A DNA stretch of 64,000 nucleotides, taken from NCBI GenBank assembly GCA_035426385.1, contig DAOLZQ010000007.1:7067-71066 (forward strand), read 5' to 3'. Numbering within the stretch: position 1 is the stretch's first letter; each line of letters opens with the position of its first letter. Below the pieces are notes generated by a model. The model worked only from the letters and a program-made list of their open reading frames with translations, was not told the DNA's origin and made no database searches. The position numbers and the translations under genes were made by a program. This stretch comes from Parvibacillus sp035426385. GTDB taxonomy: Bacteria; Bacteroidota; Bacteroidia; Chitinophagales; Saprospiraceae. Positions 26,488 to 36,155 of this stretch are shown here, in pieces.

Positions 26488-28065
26488 GTGTGGTTATTAA
26501 TCTTTCTATTCCTTTCGTACCTATTATTAAGTATAAGTCTTCAAAAAATATTTGTAAAGGCTGGCTATAATGCCAAAGATGCGCTCATTCCAGGTAAGAA
26601 CTTTGGTATCTGGGCAAAAATAATTGGCCGAACCCCTGCTTACGCCTGGTGGTTGCTTTTCCCAATAGTCAATATTTTTATATTCTGTGGGATGGCAGTA
26701 GATCTGGTACAGTCATTTGGTAAAAATTCATTTTTTGAAAGTGCCTTGGCTGTTATATATGCCCCTCTTGCATTTTTCAGAATCGGCAATGATGAGAAAT
26801 CAAAATATATTGGTCCAAACCTTCAGATGGAGAGAAATTATCATCAGGAACTGAAGGCAGCTTATGACAGAAAAGATAATTATGCTATAAAAAAACTAGA
26901 GGCTAATAATCCATTCAAAAAGACCAAAATTCGCGAATGGTCGGAGAGTATCATTTTTGCTGTATTTGCGGCAGCTTTTATTCGGATGTTTTTGATAGAA
27001 GCATACGTCATCCCTACCTCTTCCATGGAAGGTTCACTGAAAGTGGGTGATTACCTCTTCGTCAGTAAAGCGCATTATGGCATACGGACACCTATGACTA
27101 TCGCTATGGTTCCCTTGATTCACAATCGCCTTCCATTTTTTGATAGAGAATCCTATCTTCGATGGCCCAGTTTAGATTATCATCGGTTACCGGCACTCAC
27201 ACCGATCAAGAGATATGACCCTGTAGTGTTCAATTACCCGGAAGGAGATAGTGTATATGTAGTTCCCAATCGCACAGTCAGTGAATATGACAATCGACGC
27301 CGAGATATGCACCTGGAGTCCAGCTATCCGCTCACAGTGAGGCCAATGGATAAGATGGATCATTATATCAAACGCTGCATCGGAATGCCGGGCGACTCTC
27401 TTAAAGTGGTAGATAAACAAGTTTACATCAATAATAAGCCGGCTCAGAATCCACGCTACATGCAGTATTTCTGCAGAGTCACACCTACCCAACCCGTTGA
27501 TCTAAGTATACTGGATGACTTGGGAGTAAATCTCAACGAATGCGATCCCCAAAAAGGTGAATATTATCTGACAAAAGAGCAGCGAGAATATCTGGAACAA
27601 AATGTCAAGGGAATCAAGATCAATATCATACAGAGTCCCGTCGAACCGATTTTTGCAGTCATGTTATTCCCTCACGACAAGGCTAATTATAAGGGGTGGA
27701 CTACAGATAACTACGGGCCTATTTGGATCCCTGCTAAAGGTGCTACCACCAAACTGACACCTCAGAATATTGCTTTCTACAGACGTGTGATCACAGTATA
27801 TGAACGAAACACACTTACACAGGAAGGTGATAAGTTTATCATCAATGGTAAGCAGACTGACCAATATACATTCAAACAGAATTATTATTGGATGATGGGT
27901 GACAATAGGGATAACTCTGAGGATTCTCGCTTCTGGGGTTACGTACCTGAAGAAAACATAGTGGGTAAGCCACTGTTTATCTTTTTTAGTAAATATAGCG
28001 ATCCATACAACGGTTCTAAAATCCGATGGGATAGAGTATTTACAATCGCTAATAAATTTGAATAG
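26488..28065 (+). CDS. lepB: Signal peptidase I, long Bacteroidota form
   Basis: Cleaves signal peptides at the inner membrane. 525 residues with GTG start. Residues 1-95 are an extra N-terminal membrane domain (DUF5684-like: KNFGIWAKIIGRTPAYAWW). A further helix precedes the catalytic Ser179 in IPTSSMEGSLKVGDYLFVSK, and Lys295 is in HYIKRCIGMPGDSL. The C-terminal box GDNRDNSEDSRFWGYVP starts near 471. About 175 residues separate Lys295 and that box, clearly more than in E. coli LepB, so the intervening beta domain is enlarged. All catalytic motifs are intact. Confidence 0.95.
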   Translation: MWLLIFLFLSYLLLSISLQKIFVKAGYNAKDALIPGKNFGIWAKIIGRTPAYAWWLLFPIVNIFIFCGMAVDLVQSFGKNSFFESALAVIYAPLAFFRIGNDEKSKYIGPNLQMERNYHQELKAAYDRKDNYAIKKLEANNPFKKTKIREWSESIIFAVFAAAFIRMFLIEAYVIPTSSMEGSLKVGDYLFVSKAHYGIRTPMTIAMVPLIHNRLPFFDRESYLRWPSLDYHRLPALTPIKRYDPVVFNYPEGDSVYVVPNRTVSEYDNRRRDMHLESSYPLTVRPMDKMDHYIKRCIGMPGDSLKVVDKQVYINNKPAQNPRYMQYFCRVTPTQPVDLSILDDLGVNLNECDPQKGEYYLTKEQREYLEQNVKGIKINIIQSPVEPIFAVMLFPHDKANYKGWTTDNYGPIWIPAKGATTKLTPQNIAFYRRVITVYERNTLTQEGDKFIINGKQTDQYTFKQNYYWMMGDNRDNSEDSRFWGYVPEENIVGKPLFIFFSKYSDPYNGSKIRWDRVFTIANKFE

Positions 28066-28083
28066 AAAAAGCTAGTGATTTTC

Positions 28084-28845
28084 ATGGGGAATAAACTGCC
28101 GACCGATCTATTGCGGTATCCCACTGATTCCATTGTATCTCTCGTGCCTTCGCTCACAGAATTACTTTATTATCTTGATGTCAATGCGCAAATAAAAGGT
28201 ATTACTAAATTCTGTGAACTACCTGAAATAAAAATTCCTAGACCAATTATTGTTGGCGGCACAAAGAATCCGCATCTTAAAAGGATTCAAGCTTTAGATC
28301 CTGAACTGATCATAGCCAATAGGGAAGAAAACCGTCAAGAAGATATCATTTCATTGGATAGTGATGACAAGCTCATCTGGGTAACCGATATAAATGATAT
28401 CTCGGAAAATATATTATTCATTAGATCACTTGGTGAATTATTACAAAATAGCAGGGCCGAACCATTGGCTGCAGAAATGGAAAGAATCTACTCTGATGTA
28501 CAGAATATTTTGTATCCATCGTCTGCCGCATACCTCATCTGGCAAGAGCCTTATATGGTAGTTGCGAACAATACATTCATCAATAGTATGTTAGCGGCGA
28601 GTGGATTCTTCAATGTATTTGGAGACCAAGAGAGATATCCTGTTACCACACTTGGAGAAATAATAGAACTAGCGCCACAAAAAATATTTTTATCTTCTGA
28701 GCCCTATCCCTTTAATGAAGCACATCTAAGTAATTTTGAGACTAATTTTCCCACCTCGGAAATTAAATTGGTAGATGGGAAGATGTTTTCTTGGTATGGA
28801 TCTCGTCCCCTATTGGCTAAAAAATATTTTGAAACGTTAACATAG
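28084..28845 (+). CDS. BtuF-like helical-backbone metal receptor fold protein
   Basis: About 253 residues from ATG 28084 (a GTG at 28075 would add three). The text SIVSLVPSLTELLYYLDVNAQIKGITKFC and LDPELIIANREENRQEDI is that of the periplasmic vitamin B12/iron-chelate-binding proteins. No signal peptide or lipobox is seen, so it appears to be cytoplasmic, unlike normal BtuF. No ABC permease or ATPase is adjacent. Such orphan, leaderless members are annotated in other Bacteroidota as cobalamin-binding or helical-backbone metal receptors. The ligand is unknown. Located between lepB and a T9SS protease. Confidence 0.8.
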   Translation: MGNKLPTDLLRYPTDSIVSLVPSLTELLYYLDVNAQIKGITKFCELPEIKIPRPIIVGGTKNPHLKRIQALDPELIIANREENRQEDIISLDSDDKLIWVTDINDISENILFIRSLGELLQNSRAEPLAAEMERIYSDVQNILYPSSAAYLIWQEPYMVVANNTFINSMLAASGFFNVFGDQERYPVTTLGEIIELAPQKIFLSSEPYPFNEAHLSNFETNFPTSEIKLVDGKMFSWYGSRPLLAKKYFETLT

Positions 28846-28946
28846 GAATGATTTTAAAATGATCTCCAACAAATTAATTTTATAATCGAAGAGGTCTTAC
28901 ACCAATAATTTTAGTAGTTTCAATTAATATTAATTCCTCTGCCGAT

Positions 28947-30560
28947 ATGAATATATTCAAATCAACAACACTCTTCTTGATGATTATCCTGTGTTTCTGC
29001 AGTGCATCTCTTTATGGTCAGTCACAATCAGGCTCAGGACTCATTCCAGGGAGCTTTATAGTAATCTTCGAGTCACAGCAATCACTGGTCTCTTTTATAC
29101 AGTCAAAAAAACCTGCTTTCAATGGTACAGAAAATGTCAACTATCTGAGGAATACACTACCTATTGCACTAGTTACAGATGGGGCTATAAGTCTAGAAGA
29201 GTTCAAATACAAAATGGAGCATACACCCGGAGTGGTTAACATTCTACAAGATTATAAGCTGGAACAAAGAAGAATTCCGAATGATCCACTCTATGGCCCC
29301 AGTCAATGGAATATGCCCATCATCAAAGCACCGCAAGCTTGGGAGATTACGACCGGAGGAGAGACAGAGTCTGGTGATGAGATCGTAGTTGGTGTCCTGG
29401 ATGATGGGTTTCTTATAGACCATCCGGATCTCATGGACAATGTATTTACAAATCCATTTGAAATTCCGGACAATGGTCTCGATGATGATGAAAATGGGTA
29501 TATCGATGATGTGCATGGCGTAGATATCCTGACCCGAGCTAACACTCACCAGGTAAAATCTCATGGTACTGGTGTCATGTCTATAATCGGTGCACGTGGA
29601 AACAATGCAAAAGGGATGACCGGGATAAATTGGAACGTTAAAATATTACCGGTTAGTAATGTTTTTACAGCCGGAATATCCGGCCTTCTGCAGGGTTATG
29701 ATTATATCTCAGGATTCAGAAAACGATTCAATGAATCAGATGGATCAAAAGGCGCTTTAGTAGTTTCTATCAATTTCAGTGGCGGGCTACCCAAAAAATT
29801 CCCTACTGATTATCCCATTTGGTGTGAGATGTATGAATCAGTGGGAGAACAAGGCATTTTATCTGTCTGCGCTACCGTCAATAGTGATGTCAATGTAGAT
29901 ATAGAAGGGGACTTACCCACACTGTGTACGAGTGACTACCTCATTATGGTTACCAATACTACCCCTGCTGATGTGAAGTACAGCGGCGCAGGATACAGCA
30001 GCATAGCGGTGGATTTAGGCGCACCCGGAGAAGGAAACATCGCCGCCAATGGCATAGGTGATTATAGCACCTTTGGTGGCACTTCATGTGCTACTCCACA
30101 TGTTACCGGTGCAGTGGCTCTGATGTATGCAAATAAAGGAACTGAATTACAAACACTATACAAAACTGCTCCTGCCTACGCAGCATTAACAATAAAGAAT
30201 GCAATTTTAAAAAATGTGGACCCAATTCCATCATTGACTGGAAAGACTGTCTCAGGTGGTCGGTTAAATCTATTGAAAATGATGCAAAATTATTCTTCCG
30301 CTAAAAAATCAGAATCAACTAAGCTTTCAATTTACCCCAATCCGGCTCAAAATAATTTGATACTTAAGTTGGACTCGGTTGACAATAATTCTCAGGCTCA
30401 AATCAAAATAATGGATGTCACCGGCAAAACTTTCATTTCCATACAACTCAGTCTTTCAGATCTGCATCAATTGAATATTACAGATCTAAAAGCGGGTGTT
30501 TATTTCGTTTCAGTAATGATTGACGGAAGCAATTATACCAATAAATTTATCAAACAATAA
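28947..30560 (+). CDS. Secreted subtilisin-like (S8) serine protease with T9SS sorting domain
   Basis: 537 residues. Signal peptide about 1-24. An inhibitor-like propeptide (about 30-105) precedes the peptidase domain. The catalytic triad is visible: Asp152 or Asp153 in GVLDDGF, His206 in KSHGTGVM, and Ser380 in GGTSCATPHVTGAVAL. Residues about 455-537 are a T9SS type A tail (LSIYPNPAQNNLILKL ... GVYFVSVMIDG) that directs outer-membrane export and surface attachment. Encoded alone after a roughly 100-nt spacer; the purine nucleoside phosphorylase gene is 12 nt downstream. Confidence 0.92.
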   Translation: MNIFKSTTLFLMIILCFCSASLYGQSQSGSGLIPGSFIVIFESQQSLVSFIQSKKPAFNGTENVNYLRNTLPIALVTDGAISLEEFKYKMEHTPGVVNILQDYKLEQRRIPNDPLYGPSQWNMPIIKAPQAWEITTGGETESGDEIVVGVLDDGFLIDHPDLMDNVFTNPFEIPDNGLDDDENGYIDDVHGVDILTRANTHQVKSHGTGVMSIIGARGNNAKGMTGINWNVKILPVSNVFTAGISGLLQGYDYISGFRKRFNESDGSKGALVVSINFSGGLPKKFPTDYPIWCEMYESVGEQGILSVCATVNSDVNVDIEGDLPTLCTSDYLIMVTNTTPADVKYSGAGYSSIAVDLGAPGEGNIAANGIGDYSTFGGTSCATPHVTGAVALMYANKGTELQTLYKTAPAYAALTIKNAILKNVDPIPSLTGKTVSGGRLNLLKMMQNYSSAKKSESTKLSIYPNPAQNNLILKLDSVDNNSQAQIKIMDVTGKTFISIQLSLSDLHQLNITDLKAGVYFVSVMIDGSNYTNKFIKQ

Positions 30561-30572
30561 TCGCCAAAATCT

Positions 30573-31412
30573 ATGGAATTTGACAGGGCAGCTTATCTGG
30601 ACAATGTAAACTCTGCTGTATCTTATCTACAGTCAAAAGGAATAAATAATGCAGAGGTAGCTGTAATATTGGGTAGTGGCCAGAATAAACTCGTCGAGCA
30701 TCTGACTGATTTAAAAATAATTCCATACACTGAAATTCCGGGAATTCCACACACTACTGTTTCCTTCCATAAAGGCAACCTTATACTAGGGAATATCGGA
30801 GACCGAAAAGTAATGGTATTACAGGGTCGGTTTCACTACTACGAGGGGTTTAGTCTCCAGGAGGTATCTATTTTCGTGCGGGTAGCTGCGGCATTGGGAG
30901 TTCGGTTCCTTATCGCAACAAATGCAGCCGGTGGGCTAAACCCTGAATACAGGCAGGGGGATCTGGTCTCAATCTCTGACCACATCAATCTAATGGGTGA
31001 TAGCCCCATAAGAGGTCTCAATGATGTCAAGATAGGCACACTTTTCCCCGATATGAATTTTGTTTATAACAGGAAGATTATTGACATCATAAGCAAGGCA
31101 GGTACAAAGAGAAATATAGACATCCATAAGGGTATCTATTGCGGTGTCAAAGGGCCACAAATGGAGACGCCTGCGGAACAAAAAATGATTCGAATGCTAG
31201 GTGCCGATTTAGTGGGCATGAGCACAGTACCTGAGATTATTACCGGGATTCAACTGGGGCTTATCTGCGCGGGACTTAGTATTGTGACGAATACCTGTAG
31301 TCCAGACAATCCGGAAGTTACTACCGTAGAGGAAGTAGTTCTAAATGCCGGTTTGGTAGATGACCATCTGGCAGCCATTCTGGTTGATACTATTGTTGAG
31401 CTGGAAAGTTAA
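30573..31412 (+). CDS. punA: Purine nucleoside phosphorylase (PNP family 2, trimeric type)
   Basis: Cleaves inosine/guanosine and deoxy forms with phosphate, in purine salvage. 279 residues, the usual length. The phosphate-site VILGSGQNKL, the strongly conserved QGRFHYYEG and NAAGGLNPEYRQGDL, and MSTVPEIITG with TNTCSPDNPEVT near the C-terminus identify it. It converges with the following minus-strand gene; the coding regions are adjacent with no gap. Confidence 0.94.
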   Translation: MEFDRAAYLDNVNSAVSYLQSKGINNAEVAVILGSGQNKLVEHLTDLKIIPYTEIPGIPHTTVSFHKGNLILGNIGDRKVMVLQGRFHYYEGFSLQEVSIFVRVAAALGVRFLIATNAAGGLNPEYRQGDLVSISDHINLMGDSPIRGLNDVKIGTLFPDMNFVYNRKIIDIISKAGTKRNIDIHKGIYCGVKGPQMETPAEQKMIRMLGADLVGMSTVPEIITGIQLGLICAGLSIVTNTCSPDNPEVTTVEEVVLNAGLVDDHLAAILVDTIVELES

Positions 31413-32645
31413 TTATTCATGTGAGCGTCCAAAACCCTTCGAACCTGATTTCATGAGTGCATCACCTTTTACTACAGAAGAATCCACCATCCATTGAACC
31501 CGGACTTCTTTGCTCATATCCAGGTCGGGTTTCCCAGCATCCACCCAGGCTGAGTACCATAGTGAACCTACGCCTACTATTGCCTGTCGCATCCTGACTT
31601 CCACCATACCATTCATGATCTGCTGGTAGGCAGCGGCATAGTCTGCGCATTGAGTCCATACAGGTTTCCCCAATCGCTCTTCAAAACACATTTGCTTATT
31701 TCGCGGATACTGAGCTTTTAGTTTGCTCTCCAGTAGCAATACAGAATCTGAAAGCTGGCCACTTTCATGAACTACTTTCCATATATAGGCATCCACATCG
31801 CGAATATAATGACTACGACCTACCAAAAAGTCATATGTTTCGTCTGCAAATAATTCGGGAATTCTACTCTCCCAAAATGCATGTATCCCCAACTGATCAC
31901 TTTTCTGGCCATTATAATTGGAACAGGCGTGCAAGGGTACATGAGCATCCGCTATATAATGTCCGATGTCAGCAGCTATATTAATAATGGAGGCAGCATC
32001 CCTTACAATAAATGCCTTGACCAATTTTTCATATTGCTGCTTGACAATATAGGGCACAAGACCATGCTCTGAAAAATGATCTTCAAATATTATTTTCTCG
32101 GGAGTGAAATTCATTGCCATACTGAACAACTTGAATGAGTCAGGCAGTAGAGCATAGTTTTGATTGTAATAAGCAGGCAATACCTGAAATCCGTAAAGTT
32201 TCCTGATTTGCGACTTAGGAAAATAAAATACTTTATCTCCCGCAATAACAGTGGCCAGTACATCCTCATTGCACCAGGAAGAATCCGCCACATGTATGGA
32301 CAGGGTATCACTAGCCCGGATGAATCTCAAAAAGCTGTAACTGCTAAAACCCTCTGTAAGTGATCGTGGCAAACAAGATCCTTCATAACGATCTAAGTCT
32401 AAAAAGTGACGAGGCGCCTCCAATCGAAAAGCATACCTCCGCTTATCAGGATCTACTGCGTGCTCGGTGAGAAAATCAATGTTGGTCTTAAACAAAGGAA
32501 ACATCTGCTCCGGAAGTGTAAAGACAGCTAGCCTGTTGATACGACGGTGAGCAAAGAATCCCCATTGCGGGCTACCGGCATAGATAAAGATCCCTACCGA
32601 TAAGAAAATGAATATACCCACTGCGACCTTTCTATATACTCCCAT
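31413..32645 (-). CDS. Zinc-dependent phospholipase C / S1-P1 nuclease-like protein
   Basis: 410 residues. An N-terminal hydrophobic signal or anchor (about 7-24) is followed directly by QWGFFAHRRINRLAVF, where Trp and His match the N-terminal zinc ligands of the phospholipase C/S1-P1 fold. Further ligand-type motifs are HFLDLDRYEG (His, Asp), HYIADAHVPLHACSNYNGQ (two or three His and Asp), and the LGIHAFWESRIPELF segment (His, Glu). The family hydrolyses phosphodiester bonds in lipids or nucleic acids; which one cannot be said. Ends the minus-strand block that begins at 42.2 kb. Confidence 0.8.
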   Translation of the reverse strand: MGVYRKVAVGIFIFLSVGIFIYAGSPQWGFFAHRRINRLAVFTLPEQMFPLFKTNIDFLTEHAVDPDKRRYAFRLEAPRHFLDLDRYEGSCLPRSLTEGFSSYSFLRFIRASDTLSIHVADSSWCNEDVLATVIAGDKVFYFPKSQIRKLYGFQVLPAYYNQNYALLPDSFKLFSMAMNFTPEKIIFEDHFSEHGLVPYIVKQQYEKLVKAFIVRDAASIINIAADIGHYIADAHVPLHACSNYNGQKSDQLGIHAFWESRIPELFADETYDFLVGRSHYIRDVDAYIWKVVHESGQLSDSVLLLESKLKAQYPRNKQMCFEERLGKPVWTQCADYAAAYQQIMNGMVEVRMRQAIVGVGSLWYSAWVDAGKPDLDMSKEVRVQWMVDSSVVKGDALMKSGSKGFGRSHE

Positions 32646-32646
32646 A

Positions 32647-33651
32647 TCATTTGAAAAAGAATGAATATCCGAAAAATATTTTCTTTAATTGGTCTTCTTG
32701 TGCATAAAAAAATAAGCGGTCATCAAGAGTAACGAAGAAATTGAAGGGTCTGTGCTCCAGATCGACACGCTGACCTTCTTGCTCAGTATTAATAACCGGG
32801 TACATTATTAATTTCCTGACGACGTCGTCACTACCAGTAATTTGGAGATTGAGAAATGGGATTTCAGAAATCATAGTATCTGAACTCATTTCATTTTTGG
32901 TAAATGCTTTCGCACCGTACATCTTTTCAAAACCGGCCAAGAAAGCTTCTACTTCACCAGGCTTCACAGGGCTTTCTATTTTTGTAGTAGTGCTGTAGAA
33001 GGGCTCCAAGTCATAGCTTTTACTTCCTTTTACCGTAAGGATAAACGATTCACTTTTGTTCCGAGGATAATCTACCGAAACTTTTCTAATTGAATTGATC
33101 GGGTATTCTGCAAGCACTCTGGAGATCAAATCGGTCTGGCTCAAAGGCCAATATCTGCTTCTCAGATCACCATCAAATCCCGGAATACTCACTTCGTATG
33201 GGATATTAAACCCGTTTAACACCATATAAGTAGTCTCACCGGTTGGATTACCCATGCCCACATAGTATGACTTAACCAGTTTCTTGCCATCATATATTTC
33301 TACCTTCAGCCCAAGTGTCCCTATTTCATTCATCACGCGCGGGATTGCCGCTTTTGGCACCAGATTAATCACTTCAATTTTATTTATGGTTTTGAGTAAA
33401 TAATCTACAAAAAATTGATCAGCTTCAATGCCATCTTTAAGATACCATTTGCCATTTTTCTTATTTAAGTCAATTATTGAAGCATTTTTATCAGCTACGA
33501 AGATTCTGTCCACATTGCTGATATCCTCTACCTTGAATTGTCGGCTATTGGAAGCACCGGTACTCATTTGAGCATTTTGCTGATACATTTTGAATCCGAC
33601 TATACCTAGTATGAGAAGTAACGCAAGAAGTATTACAGTTTTTTTATTCAT
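32647..33651 (-). CDS. DUF4340 domain protein next to gldG
   Basis: 334 residues. A single N-terminal helix (about 7-22, ILLALLLILGIVGFKMY) anchors it. The rest is predicted beta-rich: FVADKNASIIDLNKKNGKWYLKDG and YYVGMGNPTGETTYM are typical DUF4340 segments. These proteins are encoded with GldG-like ABC components in many bacteria, and a role beside that transporter is likely. Located 25 nt after gldG, on the same strand. Confidence 0.85.
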   Translation of the reverse strand: MNKKTVILLALLLILGIVGFKMYQQNAQMSTGASNSRQFKVEDISNVDRIFVADKNASIIDLNKKNGKWYLKDGIEADQFFVDYLLKTINKIEVINLVPKAAIPRVMNEIGTLGLKVEIYDGKKLVKSYYVGMGNPTGETTYMVLNGFNIPYEVSIPGFDGDLRSRYWPLSQTDLISRVLAEYPINSIRKVSVDYPRNKSESFILTVKGSKSYDLEPFYSTTTKIESPVKPGEVEAFLAGFEKMYGAKAFTKNEMSSDTMISEIPFLNLQITGSDDVVRKLIMYPVINTEQEGQRVDLEHRPFNFFVTLDDRLFFYAQEDQLKKIFFGYSFFFK

Positions 33652-33676
33652 TCTATTTTATTATGTCCTAAGCTGC

Positions 33677-35410
33677 TTAACGAGCGTATTTCCAACGTTT
33701 CCACCAGGCAAAAGCGCCCGCAAATAAACCAATTGCTAATAAAGGGAATACCACATTAAGCAACTGCCAGCTAGTTTTATTCTTATCTATTGCCACTTTA
33801 TCCAGTAGCCTCAATTTGACTTCTTTTGACCGAGCTTTTAAAATACCCTTTTCATCAAACATATATTCAATCGAATTTAGTAGAAAGTCTTTATTTCCAT
33901 ACATCTGCTTATCAAAAGAATTATAGCCAATGGGTAGATAATCTTCACCATTTGGATTGAATTTATTCTCCAGTAGTTTACCAAAGGTCACGACCATTAT
34001 TTTTGTCGGTTTGCCATTGGAGATAAACTCAGTCTTTATATCTTTTAGCGTCTGCTGCATCTCCGCTCCTACTCTATTTTCATACAGTGAGGGGAAGGAG
34101 CCTTCAACCAGGACAGCAGCCGGCTGGAAGGGTTTATTAAATTTCGCAGGATCAGGCGGATAGCGCAGGATTTCAAAGTTTATCCTGGCAGGGATGAACT
34201 GCACACGACTATATTTTGACGAGGCAAGTAAAATCGTCTTTTTAAGAGGTACTTTGGTTTTGATGGTATCAATTGAATTGGGGAAACTCAGATTGACACG
34301 GTCTATATTTTTTACGATGGGATGTTCACTCTGGGAGGACATCAACGGTGCATAATACCAAGGAAAATTTTCTAGCTGAGCACCTGTACCCATCTTGCCC
34401 ACTGCGAGCGGTATGGTACTACATTCCATATCCAGAATAAGGTTGGGCTGGATACGGAAACCATATTTAAAAAACAGATCATCCAAATTCACATTATTCT
34501 CAAGCGGTACATAATCTGCTGACTGACGACGTAGGCTATCCAGGTCTATCTTCACTTTATTTACAAGGAAAATAATCCGTCCTCCACGCATGACGAATTG
34601 ATCCAATACAAATTTTGCTTTTTCACTATAAGGAGTCTGAGGATTTGGCATAATGACCAGTCCTACTTGGTCTGGGATTTTGTAGATACTATCCAGATGA
34701 ATCCTTTTAATATCATAAAATGGAGCCATAGTGTTAATAAAATCCTGAGTTTCGATAGGCTTAGATTCTCCGTGTCCGGCAGTCAGTAAGATACCTGGTT
34801 TAATGACCCTAAATATTTTATTGATTGCATCCGCCAGCTTATATTCTAATAAATTGATAGACTGATTGAGCAATTCCTCATCACTAAATCCGGCAATGCT
34901 ATTTTCTAATAAATTTACCGGGATAGTATGTGAGCCAAACTTTACCACGGCTACAGGATAAATTAATTTCTCTGACTGTTGATCATTTTCAAATACTTTC
35001 AGATTGACCGGCTTGATACCTTGTGAAGCTAGCGTCTTTATACGCTCATTTTTCTCCTCGACAGAGCTGACATCCAGTGGGTCACGGAAATTGTATTGTA
35101 TATAAGGTGTTTCATTTCTGAACTGATCCAGTTTGTCCTTGATAGCTTCCTGCAGCCTTTTAAAACCTGCCGGAAATTTACCTTCCAGAAAGACTTCTAT
35201 GTACACATTGTCTTTCATCTCATGCAGCATATTGACAGTCTCTGGAGTAAGTGTATATCTTCTCTCTTCAGTTAGATCTACCTTGGTATGCGCAAACTGG
35301 GCAATTACATTGACTACAAATAAGACCGCCGCCATTAGAAATACCTGGGTTAAACTCTGCTTGCCCCAGAGTTGCTTATTTTGCTCTGGCTTATTCGGGT
35401 TAGCTACCAT
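33677..35410 (-). CDS. gldG: GldG, gliding-motility ABC transporter subunit
   Basis: 577 residues. One membrane helix near the N-terminus (about 22-40), a long periplasmic-type domain with the ABC-type_uncharacterised pattern (RYTLTPETVNMLHEMKDNVYIEVF, GLVIMPNPQTPYSEKAKF, MRGGRIIFLVNK), and one helix at the C-terminus (about 548-568). It acts with GldA and GldF in gliding motility and surface-protein secretion. Gene is 8 nt downstream of gldF. Confident from sequence and context. Confidence 0.93.
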   Translation of the reverse strand: MVANPNKPEQNKQLWGKQSLTQVFLMAAVLFVVNVIAQFAHTKVDLTEERRYTLTPETVNMLHEMKDNVYIEVFLEGKFPAGFKRLQEAIKDKLDQFRNETPYIQYNFRDPLDVSSVEEKNERIKTLASQGIKPVNLKVFENDQQSEKLIYPVAVVKFGSHTIPVNLLENSIAGFSDEELLNQSINLLEYKLADAINKIFRVIKPGILLTAGHGESKPIETQDFINTMAPFYDIKRIHLDSIYKIPDQVGLVIMPNPQTPYSEKAKFVLDQFVMRGGRIIFLVNKVKIDLDSLRRQSADYVPLENNVNLDDLFFKYGFRIQPNLILDMECSTIPLAVGKMGTGAQLENFPWYYAPLMSSQSEHPIVKNIDRVNLSFPNSIDTIKTKVPLKKTILLASSKYSRVQFIPARINFEILRYPPDPAKFNKPFQPAAVLVEGSFPSLYENRVGAEMQQTLKDIKTEFISNGKPTKIMVVTFGKLLENKFNPNGEDYLPIGYNSFDKQMYGNKDFLLNSIEYMFDEKGILKARSKEVKLRLLDKVAIDKNKTSWQLLNVVFPLLAIGLFAGAFAWWKRWKYAR

Positions 35411-35418
35411 ATATGCCT

Positions 35419-36150
35419 TTATTTTTTATGTCTTTGCAGTGAAAATTGTGACAGGATTAAGAAAAAGATAATCACTGTCAAAAAATATATGACGTCTCTG
35501 GAATCTATCAATCCTTTACTCATACGCTCATAATGGAAGTCTGCACCAAACTTTTGAATGGTATAGTCTACCGTGCCGGTAAATACCGGCAATTTGCTCA
35601 CAAAATAAAAAAACCAATGTATCCCAAAACAAATAAAGGCGCCGATCATAAATGCCACCACCTGATTGTTGGTAAGCGTACTGGCAAAGAGTCCTATAGA
35701 AACATAAGCAGATGAGAGGAAAAGCAAACCTATGTAAGAACCCATAGTTCCACCTATATCCAGATTCCCTTTCGGTGAACCTAATTGATACACCGTGAAG
35801 AAATAAATCAGCGTAGGTAATAGGGCAATGCACACTATAAAGAAACCTGCCAGGAATTTACCCAATATTATATTCAGGTCCGTAATGGGTTTCGTTGTAA
35901 GCAACTCAATTGTGCCGGTTTGATTCTCTTCAGCAAATGATCGCATAGTGATCGCGGGAATCAAGAACGTAAATATGGCTGGAGCAATAAAAAACATACT
36001 CTCCAGCGAAGCATAATTTGAAGATAGAATACTAAAATCCGGAAAGAAAAACAAGACTAGTCCCAATACGAGCAAAAACAATCCCAATACAATGAACCCT
36101 CCTAAATTAGTAAAGAATGAGATAATCTCTTTTTTAGTAATTGTCCACAT
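35419..36150 (-). CDS. gldF: GldF, gliding-motility ABC transporter permease
   Basis: 243 residues, six hydrophobic helices. The ABC-2 permease patterns ITMRSFAEENQTGTIELLTTKPI and DLNIILGKFLAGF are present. It forms the membrane channel of the GldAFG complex with GldA as ATPase. Start MWTITKKEIISFF is typical. 5 nt after gldA; usual family length. Confidence 0.94.
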   Translation of the reverse strand: MWTITKKEIISFFTNLGGFIVLGLFLLVLGLVLFFFPDFSILSSNYASLESMFFIAPAIFTFLIPAITMRSFAEENQTGTIELLTTKPITDLNIILGKFLAGFFIVCIALLPTLIYFFTVYQLGSPKGNLDIGGTMGSYIGLLFLSSAYVSIGLFASTLTNNQVVAFMIGAFICFGIHWFFYFVSKLPVFTGTVDYTIQKFGADFHYERMSKGLIDSRDVIYFLTVIIFFLILSQFSLQRHKK

Positions 36151-36155
36151 ACTGC

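Noticed and set aside
29244..29564. 106-codon frame antisense to the subtilisin gene
   Set aside because: Lies wholly opposite a well-supported catalytic domain; no own signals.
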